This document shows, piece after piece, positions 36,831 to 47,420 of a stretch of 64,000 nt of DNA (positions within the stretch are counted from its first letter, which is position 1; each line of letters starts with the position of its first letter). The notes below the pieces were generated by a model. That model made no database searches. It was given only the letters and a program-made list of their open reading frames with translations, and was not told where the DNA came from. Position numbers and translations under genes: made by a program. The stretch is taken from assembly GCF_009363795.1 (NCBI RefSeq), contig NZ_CP045420.1, forward strand, positions 1,965,001 to 2,029,000. The letters run 5' to 3'. The stretch comes from Palleronia sp. THAF1 (GTDB taxonomy: Bacteria; Pseudomonadota; Alphaproteobacteria; Rhodobacterales; Rhodobacteraceae).

Positions 36831-39102
36831 CGGCCCCCTGCAAAGCGGCCCAGACCCGCGCGGGCGACAGCGGCGGGTGAAGATCGCGCACGCCCCGATC
36901 CCACGTCGCATCCTCGACGGCGTTGGCCAAAGCGGCCATTGCGCCAACGGTTCCCGCCTCGCCACAGCCCTTCATGCCAAGCGGGTTCGCGGTAGAGGGC
37001 ACGGGTTCCGTCGTGAAGCCGATCATCGGCAGGTCAATCGCCCGTGGCATCGCGTAATCCATGAAGCTGGCCGTCAGGAACTGGCCGTCCGCATCGTAGA
37101 TGCCATGCTCCATCAGGATCTGACCGATCCCCTGCGCCACGCCGCCATGCACCTGACCTTCGGCCAGCAAAGGATTGATAAGATTTCCGAAGTCATCGAC
37201 GACCGTGTAACGCGCGACCGTCACTTCGCCGGTGTCGGGGTCTACCTCGACCTCTGCCACATGCGCGCCGTTGGGGAACGACCGTCCGGGCAGCGTGTCA
37301 CGCCCCTCGAACCGCGTCAGTTCCATGCGCCCCGCCGCCCGCGCCCGCGCCACGACATCCAGCACATCCGGCGTATCGTTCGAGCCAGCGATGCGGAAGC
37401 GTTCGTCGTCGAAGGTGACTTCGGCCCCCTCTTCCTCTTCCAGAAACGCCGCCAGTGCGCCGATGGCTTCCGTCGCGACCTTCAGGGTCACCGTATTCTG
37501 CACGGTGACAGAGCGTGATCCCCCCGTGCCGCCGCCGGTCTCGATCCGGTCCGAATCGCCCTGAATGATTGTGATGCGATCTACGGGAATTCCGGTCTGA
37601 TCCGACAGGAACTGCGCGAACACCGTCTCATGCCCCTGCCCGTTCGACTGGGTGCCGACATACAGATCGACGCCGCCATCCTCGGTGAACTCTACCGTCA
37701 CACCTTCCGACGGATCGCCCAGGATCGACTCGATGTAATAGCAAAGGCCCATCCCGCGCAGCTTGCCTTTCTTGGCGCTTTCCGCACGGCGTGCCTCGAA
37801 CCCCGCGCGATCCGCCGTCGACTCGATGCGGCTGAGCACGCGCCCGAAGGCCCCAACGTCGTAGCTTTCGCCAGAGACCGTCTTGTAGGGAAACACCCCC
37901 TCGGGGATGAAATTGCGCCGTCGTAGGTCCCACGGATCGACACCCAATTCCCGCGCTGCGCGGTCCATCAGACGTTCCAGCGCGAACATCGCCTCTGGCC
38001 GCCCCGCGCCGCGATAGGCGTCGACCTGCGTCGTATTGGTGTAGATGCCGAGCGCGTGCAGCCACGCCGTCTGGATATCATAGGTTCCGGTCAGAACCCG
38101 CGCGAACAGGTGCGACTGCATCAACTGACCGAAGTTCGAATTGTAGGCGCCAAGGTTCGACAGCGTTTCCACCCGGTAAGCGGTGATCCTGTGATCCGCG
38201 TCGAAGCCCATTTCGACAGTGCTGACCAGATCGCGACCCGCGTTGTCGGTCATCATCCCCTCGCCGCGCTCGGCCTGCCACGCGACAGGACGGTTCAGTT
38301 GCATCGTGGCAAGCGCAACGCAGAAATACTCGGGATAATTCATCGTCTTGGTGCCGAAGCCGCCGCCGACATCAGGTGTGGTGACGTGTATACGCTCGGC
38401 GTCCAGACCCAGTCGGTTGACAAGCTCTTTCTTCAGGTTCCACACGCCCTGCCCGCCATAGCAGACATGTAGCCGGTCGCCCTCCATCTCGGCCCAGCAG
38501 GCGCGCGTTTCCATCGGGTTCGACACGATGCGGTTGTCCTCGACCACCAGCGACACGCGATGCGCCGAGGCGTCCAGCGCCCTAGCGGTCGCGGCCTCAT
38601 CGCCCAACCCGTAGTCGAAACACACGTTATCAGGTGCCTCGGCGTGCAAGGTCTCGCCGCCGGGCGCCAGGTCCATCTTCACGGGCAGGTCGTCGATCTC
38701 CACCATCACGGCCTCGATGGCATCGCGAACCTGAGCCGCTGATTCCCCGACGATCACGGCGATCGGCTCTCCGACGAAGCGCACGCGATCCCGCGCAAGG
38801 AATGGCCGTTCGGGCGCCGCGCCCTTGGTGCCGTCGCGGTTGGGCACTTGCACGAAGGCCATGCCCAACGATGCGCCTGCCGCTTCGGCCTCTGCCGCGC
38901 CCATCGCCAGCACCACGCCCGGCATGTCCAGCGCCGCGTCCAGATCGACTGAAACGATCCGCCCATGCGCCACGTCAGACCGGATGAACCCCGCGACCAG
39001 CGCCCCTTCGGGCACCGTGTCGCCGGTATACTGCCCTGCTCCGGTCAGGAAGCGAACATCCTCGCGGCGGGTCACGGACTGGCTTTTACCGAATGGCTGC
39101 AT
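36805..39102 (-). CDS. Form II CoxL-like molybdenum hydroxylase large subunit
   Basis: The 765-residue protein belongs to the xanthine dehydrogenase/CO dehydrogenase large-subunit family, which holds the Mo-cytosine dinucleotide cofactor. The active-site loop reads AYRGAGR (about residues 362-368), the form II signature; true CO dehydrogenases of form I have AYxCSFR. Other cofactor motifs include GGGFGTK (about 249-255), and MKGCGEAG precedes the conserved C-terminal Glu. No FeS or FAD subunit gene is near, so partners must be elsewhere. The ATG at 39102 has GGAAGGAG upstream. Substrate is unknown; CO oxidation should not be assumed. Confidence 0.88.
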   Translation of the reverse strand: MQPFGKSQSVTRREDVRFLTGAGQYTGDTVPEGALVAGFIRSDVAHGRIVSVDLDAALDMPGVVLAMGAAEAEAAGASLGMAFVQVPNRDGTKGAAPERPFLARDRVRFVGEPIAVIVGESAAQVRDAIEAVMVEIDDLPVKMDLAPGGETLHAEAPDNVCFDYGLGDEAATARALDASAHRVSLVVEDNRIVSNPMETRACWAEMEGDRLHVCYGGQGVWNLKKELVNRLGLDAERIHVTTPDVGGGFGTKTMNYPEYFCVALATMQLNRPVAWQAERGEGMMTDNAGRDLVSTVEMGFDADHRITAYRVETLSNLGAYNSNFGQLMQSHLFARVLTGTYDIQTAWLHALGIYTNTTQVDAYRGAGRPEAMFALERLMDRAARELGVDPWDLRRRNFIPEGVFPYKTVSGESYDVGAFGRVLSRIESTADRAGFEARRAESAKKGKLRGMGLCYYIESILGDPSEGVTVEFTEDGGVDLYVGTQSNGQGHETVFAQFLSDQTGIPVDRITIIQGDSDRIETGGGTGGSRSVTVQNTVTLKVATEAIGALAAFLEEEEGAEVTFDDERFRIAGSNDTPDVLDVVARARAAGRMELTRFEGRDTLPGRSFPNGAHVAEVEVDPDTGEVTVARYTVVDDFGNLINPLLAEGQVHGGVAQGIGQILMEHGIYDADGQFLTASFMDYAMPRAIDLPMIGFTTEPVPSTANPLGMKGCGEAGTVGAMAALANAVEDATWDRGVRDLHPPLSPARVWAALQGADARPLAAE

Positions 39103-39227
39103 GATCTTGGCTCCTTCCGGGCGCACAGTGGCGCGCCCGGCCCGCGATTTCCAGCGCCATTGTCACCTTCCCCTTGGGCCTGCGACACGATATTGCGCGA
39201 ACCGAAGTTTGCCGAAGGATCCCGCCG

Positions 39228-42200
39228 ATGCCCATGGAAAAGAATTTCGACGCGCAAAGCGCCGAACCCCGCCTGTACGAGATGTGGGAGCAACAGGGCT
39301 GCTTCGCCGCCGGGGCCAACGCCAAGGACGGGGCCGAGACCTTCTCGATCATGATCCCGCCGCCCAATGTCACGGGCAGCCTGCACATGGGCCACGCCTT
39401 TAACAACACGCTTCAGGACATCCTGATCCGGTGGAAGCGGATGCAGGGCTATGACACGCTCTGGCAGCCCGGCACCGACCACGCCGGCATCGCCACGCAG
39501 ATGGTGACCGAGCGTGAGATGGCCGCGAACGGCGAACCCACCCGTACCGAAATGGGGCGCGAGGCGTTCCTGAACCGCGTCTGGCAACAAAAGCAGTCGT
39601 CGCGTGGCACAATCATCGGCCAGCTCAAGCGATTGGGTGCGTCCTGTGATTGGTCGCGTGAGGCCTTCACAATGGGCGGCGCGCCCGGCGATCCCGATGC
39701 GCGCGAGGGCGGTCAGGACTTTCACGCCGCCGTCATCAAAACCTTCGTGGAGTTCTACGAGAAGGGCATCATCTACCGCGGCAAGCGGTTGGTGAACTGG
39801 GACCCGCATTTCGAGACGGCGATCAGCGATCTGGAAGTCGAGAATATCGACCAGCCGGGCCACATGTGGCACTTCAAGTACCCGCTGCAGGACGGCGCGA
39901 CCTACACCTACATCGAGAAGGACGACGACGGGAACGTGCTGTTCGAAGAAGAGCGCGACTACATTTCCATCGCCACCACACGCCCCGAAACCATGCTGGG
40001 CGACGGCGCGGTCGCCGTTCACACATCGGATGAACGCTACGCGCCAATCGTCGGAAAATTATGCGAAATCCCGGTCGGCCCGAAAGAGCATCGCCGCCTG
40101 ATACCGATCATCACCGACGACTATCCGGATCCCACATTCGGCTCGGGCGCGGTGAAGATCACCGGCGCGCATGACTTCAACGACTACGGCGTCGCCACGC
40201 GCAACGGAATTCCGTTGTATGCGCTGATGGACACGCGCGCCAAGATGCGCAGCGATGGCCTGCCCTATGCCGAAGCCGCAGAAATGGCCGGCGCGATCGC
40301 ACGGGGCGAGATCGACGCACCTGCCGACGCCACGCAAATCAACCTTGTGCCCGAAGAGTATCGCGGGCTCGACCGGTTCGACGCGCGTCAGAAGGTCATC
40401 GACGCGATCACGTCAGAGGGCCTGGCCGTCATGGTCCCGGACACCGATCCGCGCCTTGGAGCGCAAGCGGCCAAAGCCCCCATCGCACCGGAAGAAGGCG
40501 GCGAAACGCGCGAAGCCGAGATGATCCCGCTGGTCGAGGCCAAGACGATCACCCAACCCTTCGGCGACCGCTCGAAGGTCGTGATCGAGCCGATGCTGAC
40601 CGATCAGTGGTTCGTCGACACCGACCAGATCGTCGGTCCCGCACTGGAGGCCGTCCGCGAAGGCATGGCGCGCGCGGATGGAACCACCGATGGCACCAAG
40701 ATCCTGCCCGAACGCGACGCCAAGACTTATTTCCACTGGCTGGAAAACATCGAGCCTTGGTGCATCTCGCGCCAGCTGTGGTGGGGGCATCGGGTTCCGG
40801 TTTGGTATGGCCCCTACATCACCGAAGGCGGTGAGCGTCTGCATGATACCACGGGCGCCGCGCCTAAAGAGGCCGCCGTCTTCCTGCGGGACGGGCAATG
40901 GGTGCGCGCGTTCTGCGGCGCGGATAGCAACGCCGTGCGCGAAGACGCTCAGAACTGGTATCGCGCGCGCCTGCACGGCCGCGTCGAGATCGACATGGGT
41001 GACGGCGTGCTCCCCCACGCCGAAGAGCTTAGCAGCGAAGTCGTGCAATTGTCGCAAGACGAAGACGTTCTGGACACTTGGTTCTCATCCGGCCTCTGGC
41101 CGCTGGGCACACTCGGCTGGCCCGACGACTCGCCCGAATTGCAAAAGTATTTCCCGACCTCCGTTCTGATCACCGGGTTCGACATCATCTTCTTCTGGGT
41201 CGCCCGGATGATGATGATGCAATTTGCGATGGTAGAGCAAAAACCTTTCCATACCGTTTACGTCCACGCGCTCGTGCGGGACGAGAAGGGGCGGAAGATG
41301 TCGAAATCGCTCGGCAACGTCATCGACCCACTGACCCTGATCGACCAATATGGCGCGGACGCCGTGCGCTTTACGCTGTCGTCAATGGCGGCCATGGGGC
41401 GCGACCTTAAGCTTTCGGAACAAAGGGTTGCGGGCTATCGCAATTTCGGAACCAAGCTGTGGAACGCCTTCCGCTTCGCCGAAATGAACGGGGCTTTGGC
41501 GGAGACCGGCGGCGATCTGCCGCACGACCTGACCCAAGCCACCAACAAGTGGATCGTCGGTGAAACGGCCCGCACCGTACAGGCGGTGGACGCCGCGCTG
41601 TCCGACTATCGTTTCAACGACGCGTCCAGCACGCTTTACGCCTTCGTCTGGGGGCAGGTCTGCGACTGGTATGTCGAGCTGGCCAAGCCTCTGTTCGATA
41701 ACGAGGACACCGCGCCGGAAACGCGCCGCACGCTAGCGTGGGTTCTGGATCAATGCTGCATCTTGCTGCACCCTTTCATGCCGTTCATCACCGAAGAGCT
41801 GTGGGGCCAGACCGAACGTGACTCCCCTCTGGTTCACGCTGCTTGGCCGACCTATGGCCCTGAAGTGGCTGACGAAAACGCGGACGCAGAGATGTCTTGG
41901 GTCATCGCGCTGATCGAGCAGATCCGCTCTGTTCGGGGCGAGATGAACGTGCCCGCGTCCCTGAAAGCACCCCTGTTGATGATCGAGCTGGACGAGGCCG
42001 GTCGCACTGCCTTCGCCCGCAATCGCTCTTTAATCGAACGACTCGCGCGGCTGGGCGAGATCGCCGAAGGCCCCGCCCCCAAGGGCGCCATGATCCTGCC
42101 CGTGCGCGGCGGTTCCTTTGCGTTGCCGCTGGCCGATATCATCGATGTGCAGGCGGAAAAGGCGCGTATCGACAAGGCTCTGGCCAAGCTCGGCAAGGAG

Positions 42201-42350
42201 ATCGGCGGGCTCGAAGGACGCCTGAAGAACCCCAAGTTCAAGGCCAGCGCCAAGCCCGAGGTCGTCGAGGAAACAGAGGCCAATCTGGCCGCCCGCACCG
42301 CCGAGCGTGACCGCATGGCAGAGGCGCAGGCGCGCCTAGCCGAACTGTGA
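39228..42350 (+). CDS. valS: Valyl-tRNA synthetase
   Basis: A class I synthetase that charges tRNA-Val and edits mischarged threonine. The 1040-residue protein has the HIGH-type motif in [14 protein letters not shown] (about residues 42-55), the editing domain (about 200-420), the KMSKS motif in [10 protein letters not shown] (near 690), an anticodon-binding region and a C-terminal coiled coil rich in Lys and Glu (about 960-1040). AAGGA precedes the start. The stop overlaps the GTG of the following aminotransferase. Confidence 0.97.
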   Translation: MPMEKNFDAQSAEPRLYEMWEQQGCFAAGANAKDGAETFSIMIPPPNVTGSLHMGHAFNNTLQDILIRWKRMQGYDTLWQPGTDHAGIATQMVTEREMAANGEPTRTEMGREAFLNRVWQQKQSSRGTIIGQLKRLGASCDWSREAFTMGGAPGDPDAREGGQDFHAAVIKTFVEFYEKGIIYRGKRLVNWDPHFETAISDLEVENIDQPGHMWHFKYPLQDGATYTYIEKDDDGNVLFEEERDYISIATTRPETMLGDGAVAVHTSDERYAPIVGKLCEIPVGPKEHRRLIPIITDDYPDPTFGSGAVKITGAHDFNDYGVATRNGIPLYALMDTRAKMRSDGLPYAEAAEMAGAIARGEIDAPADATQINLVPEEYRGLDRFDARQKVIDAITSEGLAVMVPDTDPRLGAQAAKAPIAPEEGGETREAEMIPLVEAKTITQPFGDRSKVVIEPMLTDQWFVDTDQIVGPALEAVREGMARADGTTDGTKILPERDAKTYFHWLENIEPWCISRQLWWGHRVPVWYGPYITEGGERLHDTTGAAPKEAAVFLRDGQWVRAFCGADSNAVREDAQNWYRARLHGRVEIDMGDGVLPHAEELSSEVVQLSQDEDVLDTWFSSGLWPLGTLGWPDDSPELQKYFPTSVLITGFDIIFFWVARMMMMQFAMVEQKPFHTVYVHALVRDEKGRKMSKSLGNVIDPLTLIDQYGADAVRFTLSSMAAMGRDLKLSEQRVAGYRNFGTKLWNAFRFAEMNGALAETGGDLPHDLTQATNKWIVGETARTVQAVDAALSDYRFNDASSTLYAFVWGQVCDWYVELAKPLFDNEDTAPETRRTLAWVLDQCCILLHPFMPFITEELWGQTERDSPLVHAAWPTYGPEVADENADAEMSWVIALIEQIRSVRGEMNVPASLKAPLLMIELDEAGRTAFARNRSLIERLARLGEIAEGPAPKGAMILPVRGGSFALPLADIIDVQAEKARIDKALAKLGKEIGGLEGRLKNPKFKASAKPEVVEETEANLAARTAERDRMAEAQARLAEL

Positions 42351-43456
42351 GTGACCCGCGCCTGACCGCGCTTGCCGCGTCCCTGCCCGCCACGGTGCCG
42401 TTTGTCGGTCCGGAGGCTATCGAACGGCAGACCGGCAAGGCCTTCCGAGCGCGACTTGGGGCGAACGAAAGTATCTTTGGTCCGTCGCCCAAGGCGGTCG
42501 AAGCCATGCAACGTGCGGCGTCGGAGGCGTGGAAGTATCCCGATCCCGAAAGCCATGAACTGCGCTTCGCCTTGGCGGACCATCTGGACGTTGCGGTGGA
42601 AGAGATTGTCGTCGGCGCAGGGATCGACGGTCTGCTCGGGTCGCTCGTGCGTCTGTTCGTGGCGCCCGGTGATGTCGTCGTGACCAGCCGGGGGGCCTAT
42701 CCGACGTTCAACTACCACGTCACCGGTTACGGCGGGGATTTGCACTTTTGCGATTATCGCGATGACCACGAAGACCCCGATGCCCTTATCGACAAAGCGA
42801 TCGAGACGAAGGCGAAACTGCTCTATTTGACCAATCCCGATAATCCCATGGGCTCTTGGCATCCGGCAGAGAGGATTGCGCAGCTAATCGAGCGTGTTCC
42901 AGACGGCTGCCTTCTGGTGTTGGACGAGGCGTACCTAGAATGCTCCGAGGTCCAGACGTCCCCGGCGCTCGACACTACTGATCCAAGAGTCATCCGGATG
43001 CGCACGTTTTCCAAAGGTTACGGCTTAGCGGGCGCGCGCGTCGGCTATGCGGTGGGCCACCGCGATATCATCGCCGCCTTTGCGCGTGTCCGAAATCACT
43101 TCGGGGTCAGCCGGGTCAGTCAGGCCGGAGCGCTCGCAGCGTTACGTGATCAAAACTACCTGCTTGAGACGCAGCACCGGATCGCGAAAAGCCGCGAACG
43201 AATCGCCGCCATCGGCCGGGACAACGGCCTGACGGCCTTGCCGTCCGCCACCAATTTTGTGGCGCTCGACCTAGGCCGAGAAGGAGCCATTACTAAGGCC
43301 CTCGTCAGCGCGCTGGCGGAACGCGGCATTTTCACGCGGATGCCGGGCGTCGCGCCGCTGGACCGCTGTATTCGCATCACCTGCGGGCCAGAGGCCGAAA
43401 TGGACTTGTTTGCGACAGTGCTGCCCGAGGCTATGGACGCCGTGATGGGACGTTAA
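42347..43456 (+). CDS. Class I/II aminotransferase, histidinol-phosphate aminotransferase-like
   Basis: A 369-residue PLP enzyme. The cofactor lysine is Lys223 in [16 protein letters not shown], with NPDNPMGSW (about 163-171) and LVLDEAYLE (about 190-198) as the other cofactor contacts. It resembles HisC and related aromatic aminotransferases but need not be the histidine-pathway enzyme. It begins with GTG overlapping the valS stop (GTGA), so it is translationally coupled to valS. Confidence 0.88.
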   Translation: MSDPRLTALAASLPATVPFVGPEAIERQTGKAFRARLGANESIFGPSPKAVEAMQRAASEAWKYPDPESHELRFALADHLDVAVEEIVVGAGIDGLLGSLVRLFVAPGDVVVTSRGAYPTFNYHVTGYGGDLHFCDYRDDHEDPDALIDKAIETKAKLLYLTNPDNPMGSWHPAERIAQLIERVPDGCLLVLDEAYLECSEVQTSPALDTTDPRVIRMRTFSKGYGLAGARVGYAVGHRDIIAAFARVRNHFGVSRVSQAGALAALRDQNYLLETQHRIAKSRERIAAIGRDNGLTALPSATNFVALDLGREGAITKALVSALAERGIFTRMPGVAPLDRCIRITCGPEAEMDLFATVLPEAMDAVMGR

Positions 43457-43497
43457 AAGACTTGAAACGATTTGCGGTGTAGGCACGTTCTTGCATC

Positions 43498-43671
43498 ATG
43501 GACCGTCAACCCGCCCCGAATTACACGAACGCCTTCCTCGTGTCGCTTGCGCCGCTGGTGTTCATCGCCCTTATCGTCGTCTGGGCGTTGGTCGGCCTTC
43601 TGGCGGCGCTTGGGGTGAGTTACGCCGCCGATAAGGGGATCACCCGTATCGGTGCACGTCGCGAGTCTTAG
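43498..43671 (+). CDS. Small single-helix membrane protein (57 aa)
   Basis: An open frame of 57 codons encodes a protein with a short polar N terminus, one strong membrane helix (about residues 14-40, rich in Leu, Val, Ala and Ile) and a basic C-terminal tail ending in GARRES. The positive-inside pattern would place the C terminus in the cytoplasm. It follows the aminotransferase by 41 bases and overlaps the convergent class V aminotransferase by four bases, filling the gap neatly. A clear Shine-Dalgarno is missing and no family is recognised. Confidence 0.55.
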   Translation: MDRQPAPNYTNAFLVSLAPLVFIALIVVWALVGLLAALGVSYAADKGITRIGARRES

Positions 43672-44855
43672 CGACCGGCACAGATTCGCGCGGCCGCAGC
43701 CACGCCGCCCTCCCCATGGGGGATGTCGCAGGCTTGCAGGCCCGCTTCGATGACACCCAGCGTTCCAAGGATCATATGGGCGTTCAGGTGGCCCATGTGC
43801 CCGATCCGGAAAAAGCCACCGAAATCGGGATCGCCCGGTTCGGCCATTCCAAGGCCGATGCCCAAGGTCAACCCAGCCTCTTCCGCTGTCCATTTGCGCA
43901 AGCTGTCTGCCAGAGCGCCACCCAGACGTAGGGCGGTTACCGCATTGCTGCGCGCGCCCACCGGCGCGTTCACCGTCAGCGGTCCGGCCTGCCCCCATGC
44001 CTCGCAGGCCGCCCAGACGGCACGGGCCAAGGTTTCGTGGCGCGCCCAGACATGCTCCATCCCCTCTTCCATCAGCAGGTCGAGTGCGGCGCGCAGGGCG
44101 AACAGATGGTGCGTCGGCGCGGTGCCGCAGAAGTGCTGGTAGTAGCCTTGCGGAGCGATGCGCGGCGCCCAGTCCCAGTAAGCGCTCACGCTATTCACAC
44201 GCTCAGCCTGCGCCTTGTCGGACACCCATAAAAAGCCAATGCCCGGCGGCGTCATCAGTCCCTTCTGGCTTGCGGCGAGCAGCACGTCGACGCCCCAGGC
44301 GTCCATCTCGACCCGATCGCAGCCGAGTGACGCGATACAATCGGCCATCAAAAGCGCGGGGTGCCCGGTTTCATCCAGCACCCGGCGCAAGGCGGGAATG
44401 TCGCTGCGGATGCCGGTCGATGTGTCGACGTGGACCGCCAGCACCGCTTTGATACGGTGATCCTTATCGGCGCGCAGGGCTTCGGCCACGCGCTCTGGGT
44501 CCACCGGGCTTTGCTTGCCAAACTCGATCAAGTGCACGTCCGCGCCTATTCTGCGTGCTGTTTCCGCCCAGCCGTGCCCGAAGCGACCCGTCGCAGGCAC
44601 CAGAACCGAGTTGCCCGGGGTCACCACATTGGCAAGCGCAGCTTCCCACAGGCCGTGCCCGTTGCAGATGTAGATCGCACAGCCCGCTTCTGTGCGCGCG
44701 ACGCGCTTGAGGTCCGCGACGATGGTCGCCGTCATATCGACCAGATCGCCCTCATAGATGTTAGGCGCAGGCCGCATCATGGCAGCCAGAACGCTGTCGG
44801 GCATGACCGATGGACCGGGAATGGCGAGGTGGGGGCGACCGTTGTGCAAGCTCAT
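43668..44855 (-). CDS. Class V aminotransferase, serine/alanine-glyoxylate type
   Basis: The 395-residue PLP enzyme has the family opening LAIPGPSVMPD, a Ser/Gly-rich cofactor region, ADCIASLGCDRVEMDAWGVDVLL and the cofactor Lys198 in AASQKGLMTPPG. Such enzymes move amino groups to glyoxylate from serine, alanine or aspartate, linking one-carbon and glyoxylate metabolism. Which donor is used cannot be read from the sequence. It is divergent from the ABC exporter at 44932. Confidence 0.87.
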   Translation of the reverse strand: MSLHNGRPHLAIPGPSVMPDSVLAAMMRPAPNIYEGDLVDMTATIVADLKRVARTEAGCAIYICNGHGLWEAALANVVTPGNSVLVPATGRFGHGWAETARRIGADVHLIEFGKQSPVDPERVAEALRADKDHRIKAVLAVHVDTSTGIRSDIPALRRVLDETGHPALLMADCIASLGCDRVEMDAWGVDVLLAASQKGLMTPPGIGFLWVSDKAQAERVNSVSAYWDWAPRIAPQGYYQHFCGTAPTHHLFALRAALDLLMEEGMEHVWARHETLARAVWAACEAWGQAGPLTVNAPVGARSNAVTALRLGGALADSLRKWTAEEAGLTLGIGLGMAEPGDPDFGGFFRIGHMGHLNAHMILGTLGVIEAGLQACDIPHGEGGVAAAARICAGR

Positions 44856-44931
44856 ACCGTGCAGCGTTAGGCACGGTCATCGAGGGCGTCAATCGCTTCC
44901 CCTTCGCCGCGATCCGCGCTACCTCGCGCCC

Positions 44932-46686
44932 ATGTTCAACAACCGCACGCCAAATCAAGCCTTCGCACATATGGGGCGCTTGTGGCGGGACTACGTCCGC
45001 CCACACCGCTGGTGGTTGGCCTTCGCAGCCGTCCTGATGATGATCGAGGGTTCGACTGTGGGCCTGCTCAGCTGGATGCTGAAGCCCATGTTCGACCGTG
45101 TATTGGTCGGCGGAGAAGCCAGCGCAATCTGGTGGGTGGGGCTTGCGATCCTCAGCCTTTTTGTCGTGCGGGCCGTCACAGGCGTTGTGTCGCAGATCAT
45201 TATGTCACGAGTGGCGCTGAAGACGGCGACGACGATGCAGGTCGACCTGTTGGCGCATCTGACAACGCTGGACATGAGTTACTTCCAGGACAATGCCCCC
45301 GGCGCCCTGATAGAGCGCGTTCAAGGCGACACGGCGGCCGTTCAGCGTATCTGGCTGTCGGTCATTCAGGCCGCCGGTCGCGACACAGTGGCTTTGGGAT
45401 CGCTGCTCGTGGTTGCTCTCTCGATCGACTGGATCTGGACTTTGGCGGCCTTGGTCGGTGTGCCACTGTTGATCGGGCCGATGGTGGTGCTGCAGCGCTA
45501 TGTGCGGAACAAGACGAAGCAGACGCGCAATACCTCTTACGAGCGCGCAAAGCGGTTGGACGAGATCTTCCACGGCATCGGCGCGGTGAAGCTGAACGGG
45601 ATGGAGCGCTATCAGGTCAGCCGCTTCGACACGTTGGTGCGGCGGATCGTGCGCGCCGAAGTCCGCTCGACCGCCGGTCGCGCCACCATGCCCGGCCTGA
45701 TCGACGTGATGACCGGAGTGGGCTTCTTCGCCGTCTTGATCCTGGGCGGAGCCGAAATCGTAGACGGCACGAAGACGGTCGGTGACTTCATGTCCTTCTT
45801 CGCGGCGATGATCCTGACATTCCAGCCCCTGCGCCGTCTCAGCACGCTTGCGGGGTCGTTCCAGGTCGCCGCGATCTCGTTGGACAAGATCTACAGTACC
45901 TTTGACCTCAAGCCGAAGGTGTCCGGAGCCACCAAGCCCCCGGCCAGCGGCCTTCCCGCCCCGCGGGTCGAGCTTAGCGGGGTCACCCTGTCCTACGGCG
46001 ACACGCAGGTGCTGACCGACGCGGGCTTCGTGTCAGAAGCCGGGCGCGTCACCGCATTGGTCGGTGCGTCGGGGGCCGGCAAAAGCACCATTTTCAACGT
46101 GCTGACCCGCATGGCCGAGCCAGACAGCGGTGCCACATACATCAACGGCACAAACATCACCGACATGGAGTTGGGCGACCTTCGCGCCCTGATGTCGGTC
46201 GTCACGCAAGACGCCCTGCTGTTCGACGAAACCATACGCGAGAACATCACCGTGGGCCGCGAGGTCTCGGACGCGGATCTACGGGCCGCAGTGGAGGCCG
46301 CGCATGTGTCGGACTTCACCGACACCCTGCCCGACGGCTTGGACACCCTTGCCGGTCCGCGTGGATCGGCCTTGTCGGGTGGCCAGCGGCAACGGGTCGC
46401 TATCGCCCGCGCCATTCTGCGCGACACGCCGATCCTGCTGCTGGACGAAGCAACCAGCGCGCTCGACGCAAGGTCCGAGCGGCTGATCCAGACGGCGCTG
46501 GAGCACGCGTCACAGGGCCGCACGACGTTGGTGATCGCGCATCGGCTGGCCACGATCCGCGACGCGCACAAGATCGTCGTGATGGATATGGGCCGCGTCG
46601 TCGAACAGGGCACGCATGAAGAGCTCCTTGAAGCGGGCGGCCGCTATGCCGACCTCTATCATCTGCAATTCAAGGACGAGGACTAG
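44932..46686 (+). CDS. MsbA-like ABC exporter (permease-ATPase fusion)
   Basis: The 584-residue half-transporter has six membrane helices (about 25-310) and an ATPase domain with Walker A GASGAGKST (about 380), the signature LSGGQRQRVAIARAIL and Walker B ILLLDEATSALDARSE. Its membrane part resembles the lipid A/lipid exporter branch (MsbA and relatives), for example the segment GVVSQIIMSRVALKTATTMQ. The substrate is not proved. The upstream extension of 58 codons reads through the divergent aminotransferase start and is rejected. ygfZ follows after three bases. Confidence 0.88.
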   Translation: MFNNRTPNQAFAHMGRLWRDYVRPHRWWLAFAAVLMMIEGSTVGLLSWMLKPMFDRVLVGGEASAIWWVGLAILSLFVVRAVTGVVSQIIMSRVALKTATTMQVDLLAHLTTLDMSYFQDNAPGALIERVQGDTAAVQRIWLSVIQAAGRDTVALGSLLVVALSIDWIWTLAALVGVPLLIGPMVVLQRYVRNKTKQTRNTSYERAKRLDEIFHGIGAVKLNGMERYQVSRFDTLVRRIVRAEVRSTAGRATMPGLIDVMTGVGFFAVLILGGAEIVDGTKTVGDFMSFFAAMILTFQPLRRLSTLAGSFQVAAISLDKIYSTFDLKPKVSGATKPPASGLPAPRVELSGVTLSYGDTQVLTDAGFVSEAGRVTALVGASGAGKSTIFNVLTRMAEPDSGATYINGTNITDMELGDLRALMSVVTQDALLFDETIRENITVGREVSDADLRAAVEAAHVSDFTDTLPDGLDTLAGPRGSALSGGQRQRVAIARAILRDTPILLLDEATSALDARSERLIQTALEHASQGRTTLVIAHRLATIRDAHKIVVMDMGRVVEQGTHEELLEAGGRYADLYHLQFKDED

Positions 46687-46689
46687 CCG

Positions 46690-47415
46690 ATGACCCGCAC
46701 CGTGCTTTCGCTGAGCGGCCCTGACCGCGTGCCCTTCCTGCAGGATCTGGTGACCAATGACGTGACGCGGACCGACCGGCTGACCTACGCCGCGCTGCTG
46801 ACACCTCAGGGCAAGTATCTGTTCGATTTCTTCGTGGCGCACGACGGTGACGCGCTGCTGATCGACGCACCCGCCGACATGGCAGAGGCGCTGGCCCAGC
46901 GGCTGTCGATTTATCGCCTGCGCCGGAAAGTAGAGATCGCGGTAACCGACCTTCCTGTCGGGCGCGGAACCGGCGAGGCACCCGAAGGCGCCCTGCCCGA
47001 CCCACGTCATCCCGATTTGGGCTGGCGACAGATCGGCGCGGCGGGCGACGATGGGACGGATTGGGATGCGCTGCGCGTGGCTCTATGCGTGCCCGAAAGC
47101 GGGATCGAACTGATCCAGAACGACAGTTTTCCGCTGGAAATGGGACTTGACCGGCTGAACGGCATCGACTTTCGCAAGGGCTGCTATGTCGGGCAGGAGG
47201 TGACCGCGCGCATGAAGCACAAGACCGAGCTGAAAAAGGGGCTGCGGGCCGTCGGCATCGACGGCACGGCGGCGCCCGGCACGCCGATCACGACCGAAGA
47301 CGGCAAGCCAGCAGGGACACTGTTCACGTCGTCAGCCAACCGCGCCCTTGCGTGGCTGCGTTTTGACCGGGCGACCGGCCCGCTGGTCGCGGACGGCGCC
47401 AAGATCAAAGCCTAA
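46690..47415 (+). CDS. ygfZ: Folate-dependent Fe-S cluster protein YgfZ
   Basis: YgfZ helps maintain certain iron-sulfur enzymes using tetrahydrofolate. The 241-residue protein has the GcvT-like fold and the family signature KGCYVGQEVTAR (about residues 163-174), whose Cys is essential in E. coli. N-terminal VPFLQDLVTNDV matches other members. It is shorter than E. coli YgfZ but usual for alphaproteobacteria. It follows the ABC exporter by three bases and is convergent with efp. Confidence 0.92.
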   Translation: MTRTVLSLSGPDRVPFLQDLVTNDVTRTDRLTYAALLTPQGKYLFDFFVAHDGDALLIDAPADMAEALAQRLSIYRLRRKVEIAVTDLPVGRGTGEAPEGALPDPRHPDLGWRQIGAAGDDGTDWDALRVALCVPESGIELIQNDSFPLEMGLDRLNGIDFRKGCYVGQEVTARMKHKTELKKGLRAVGIDGTAAPGTPITTEDGKPAGTLFTSSANRALAWLRFDRATGPLVADGAKIKA

Positions 47416-47420
47416 CGGGA

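Noticed and set aside
36805-39102. Aerobic carbon monoxide dehydrogenase for energy generation
   Set aside because: The active-site loop is AYRGAGR, not AYxCSFR, and partner subunits are absent here.
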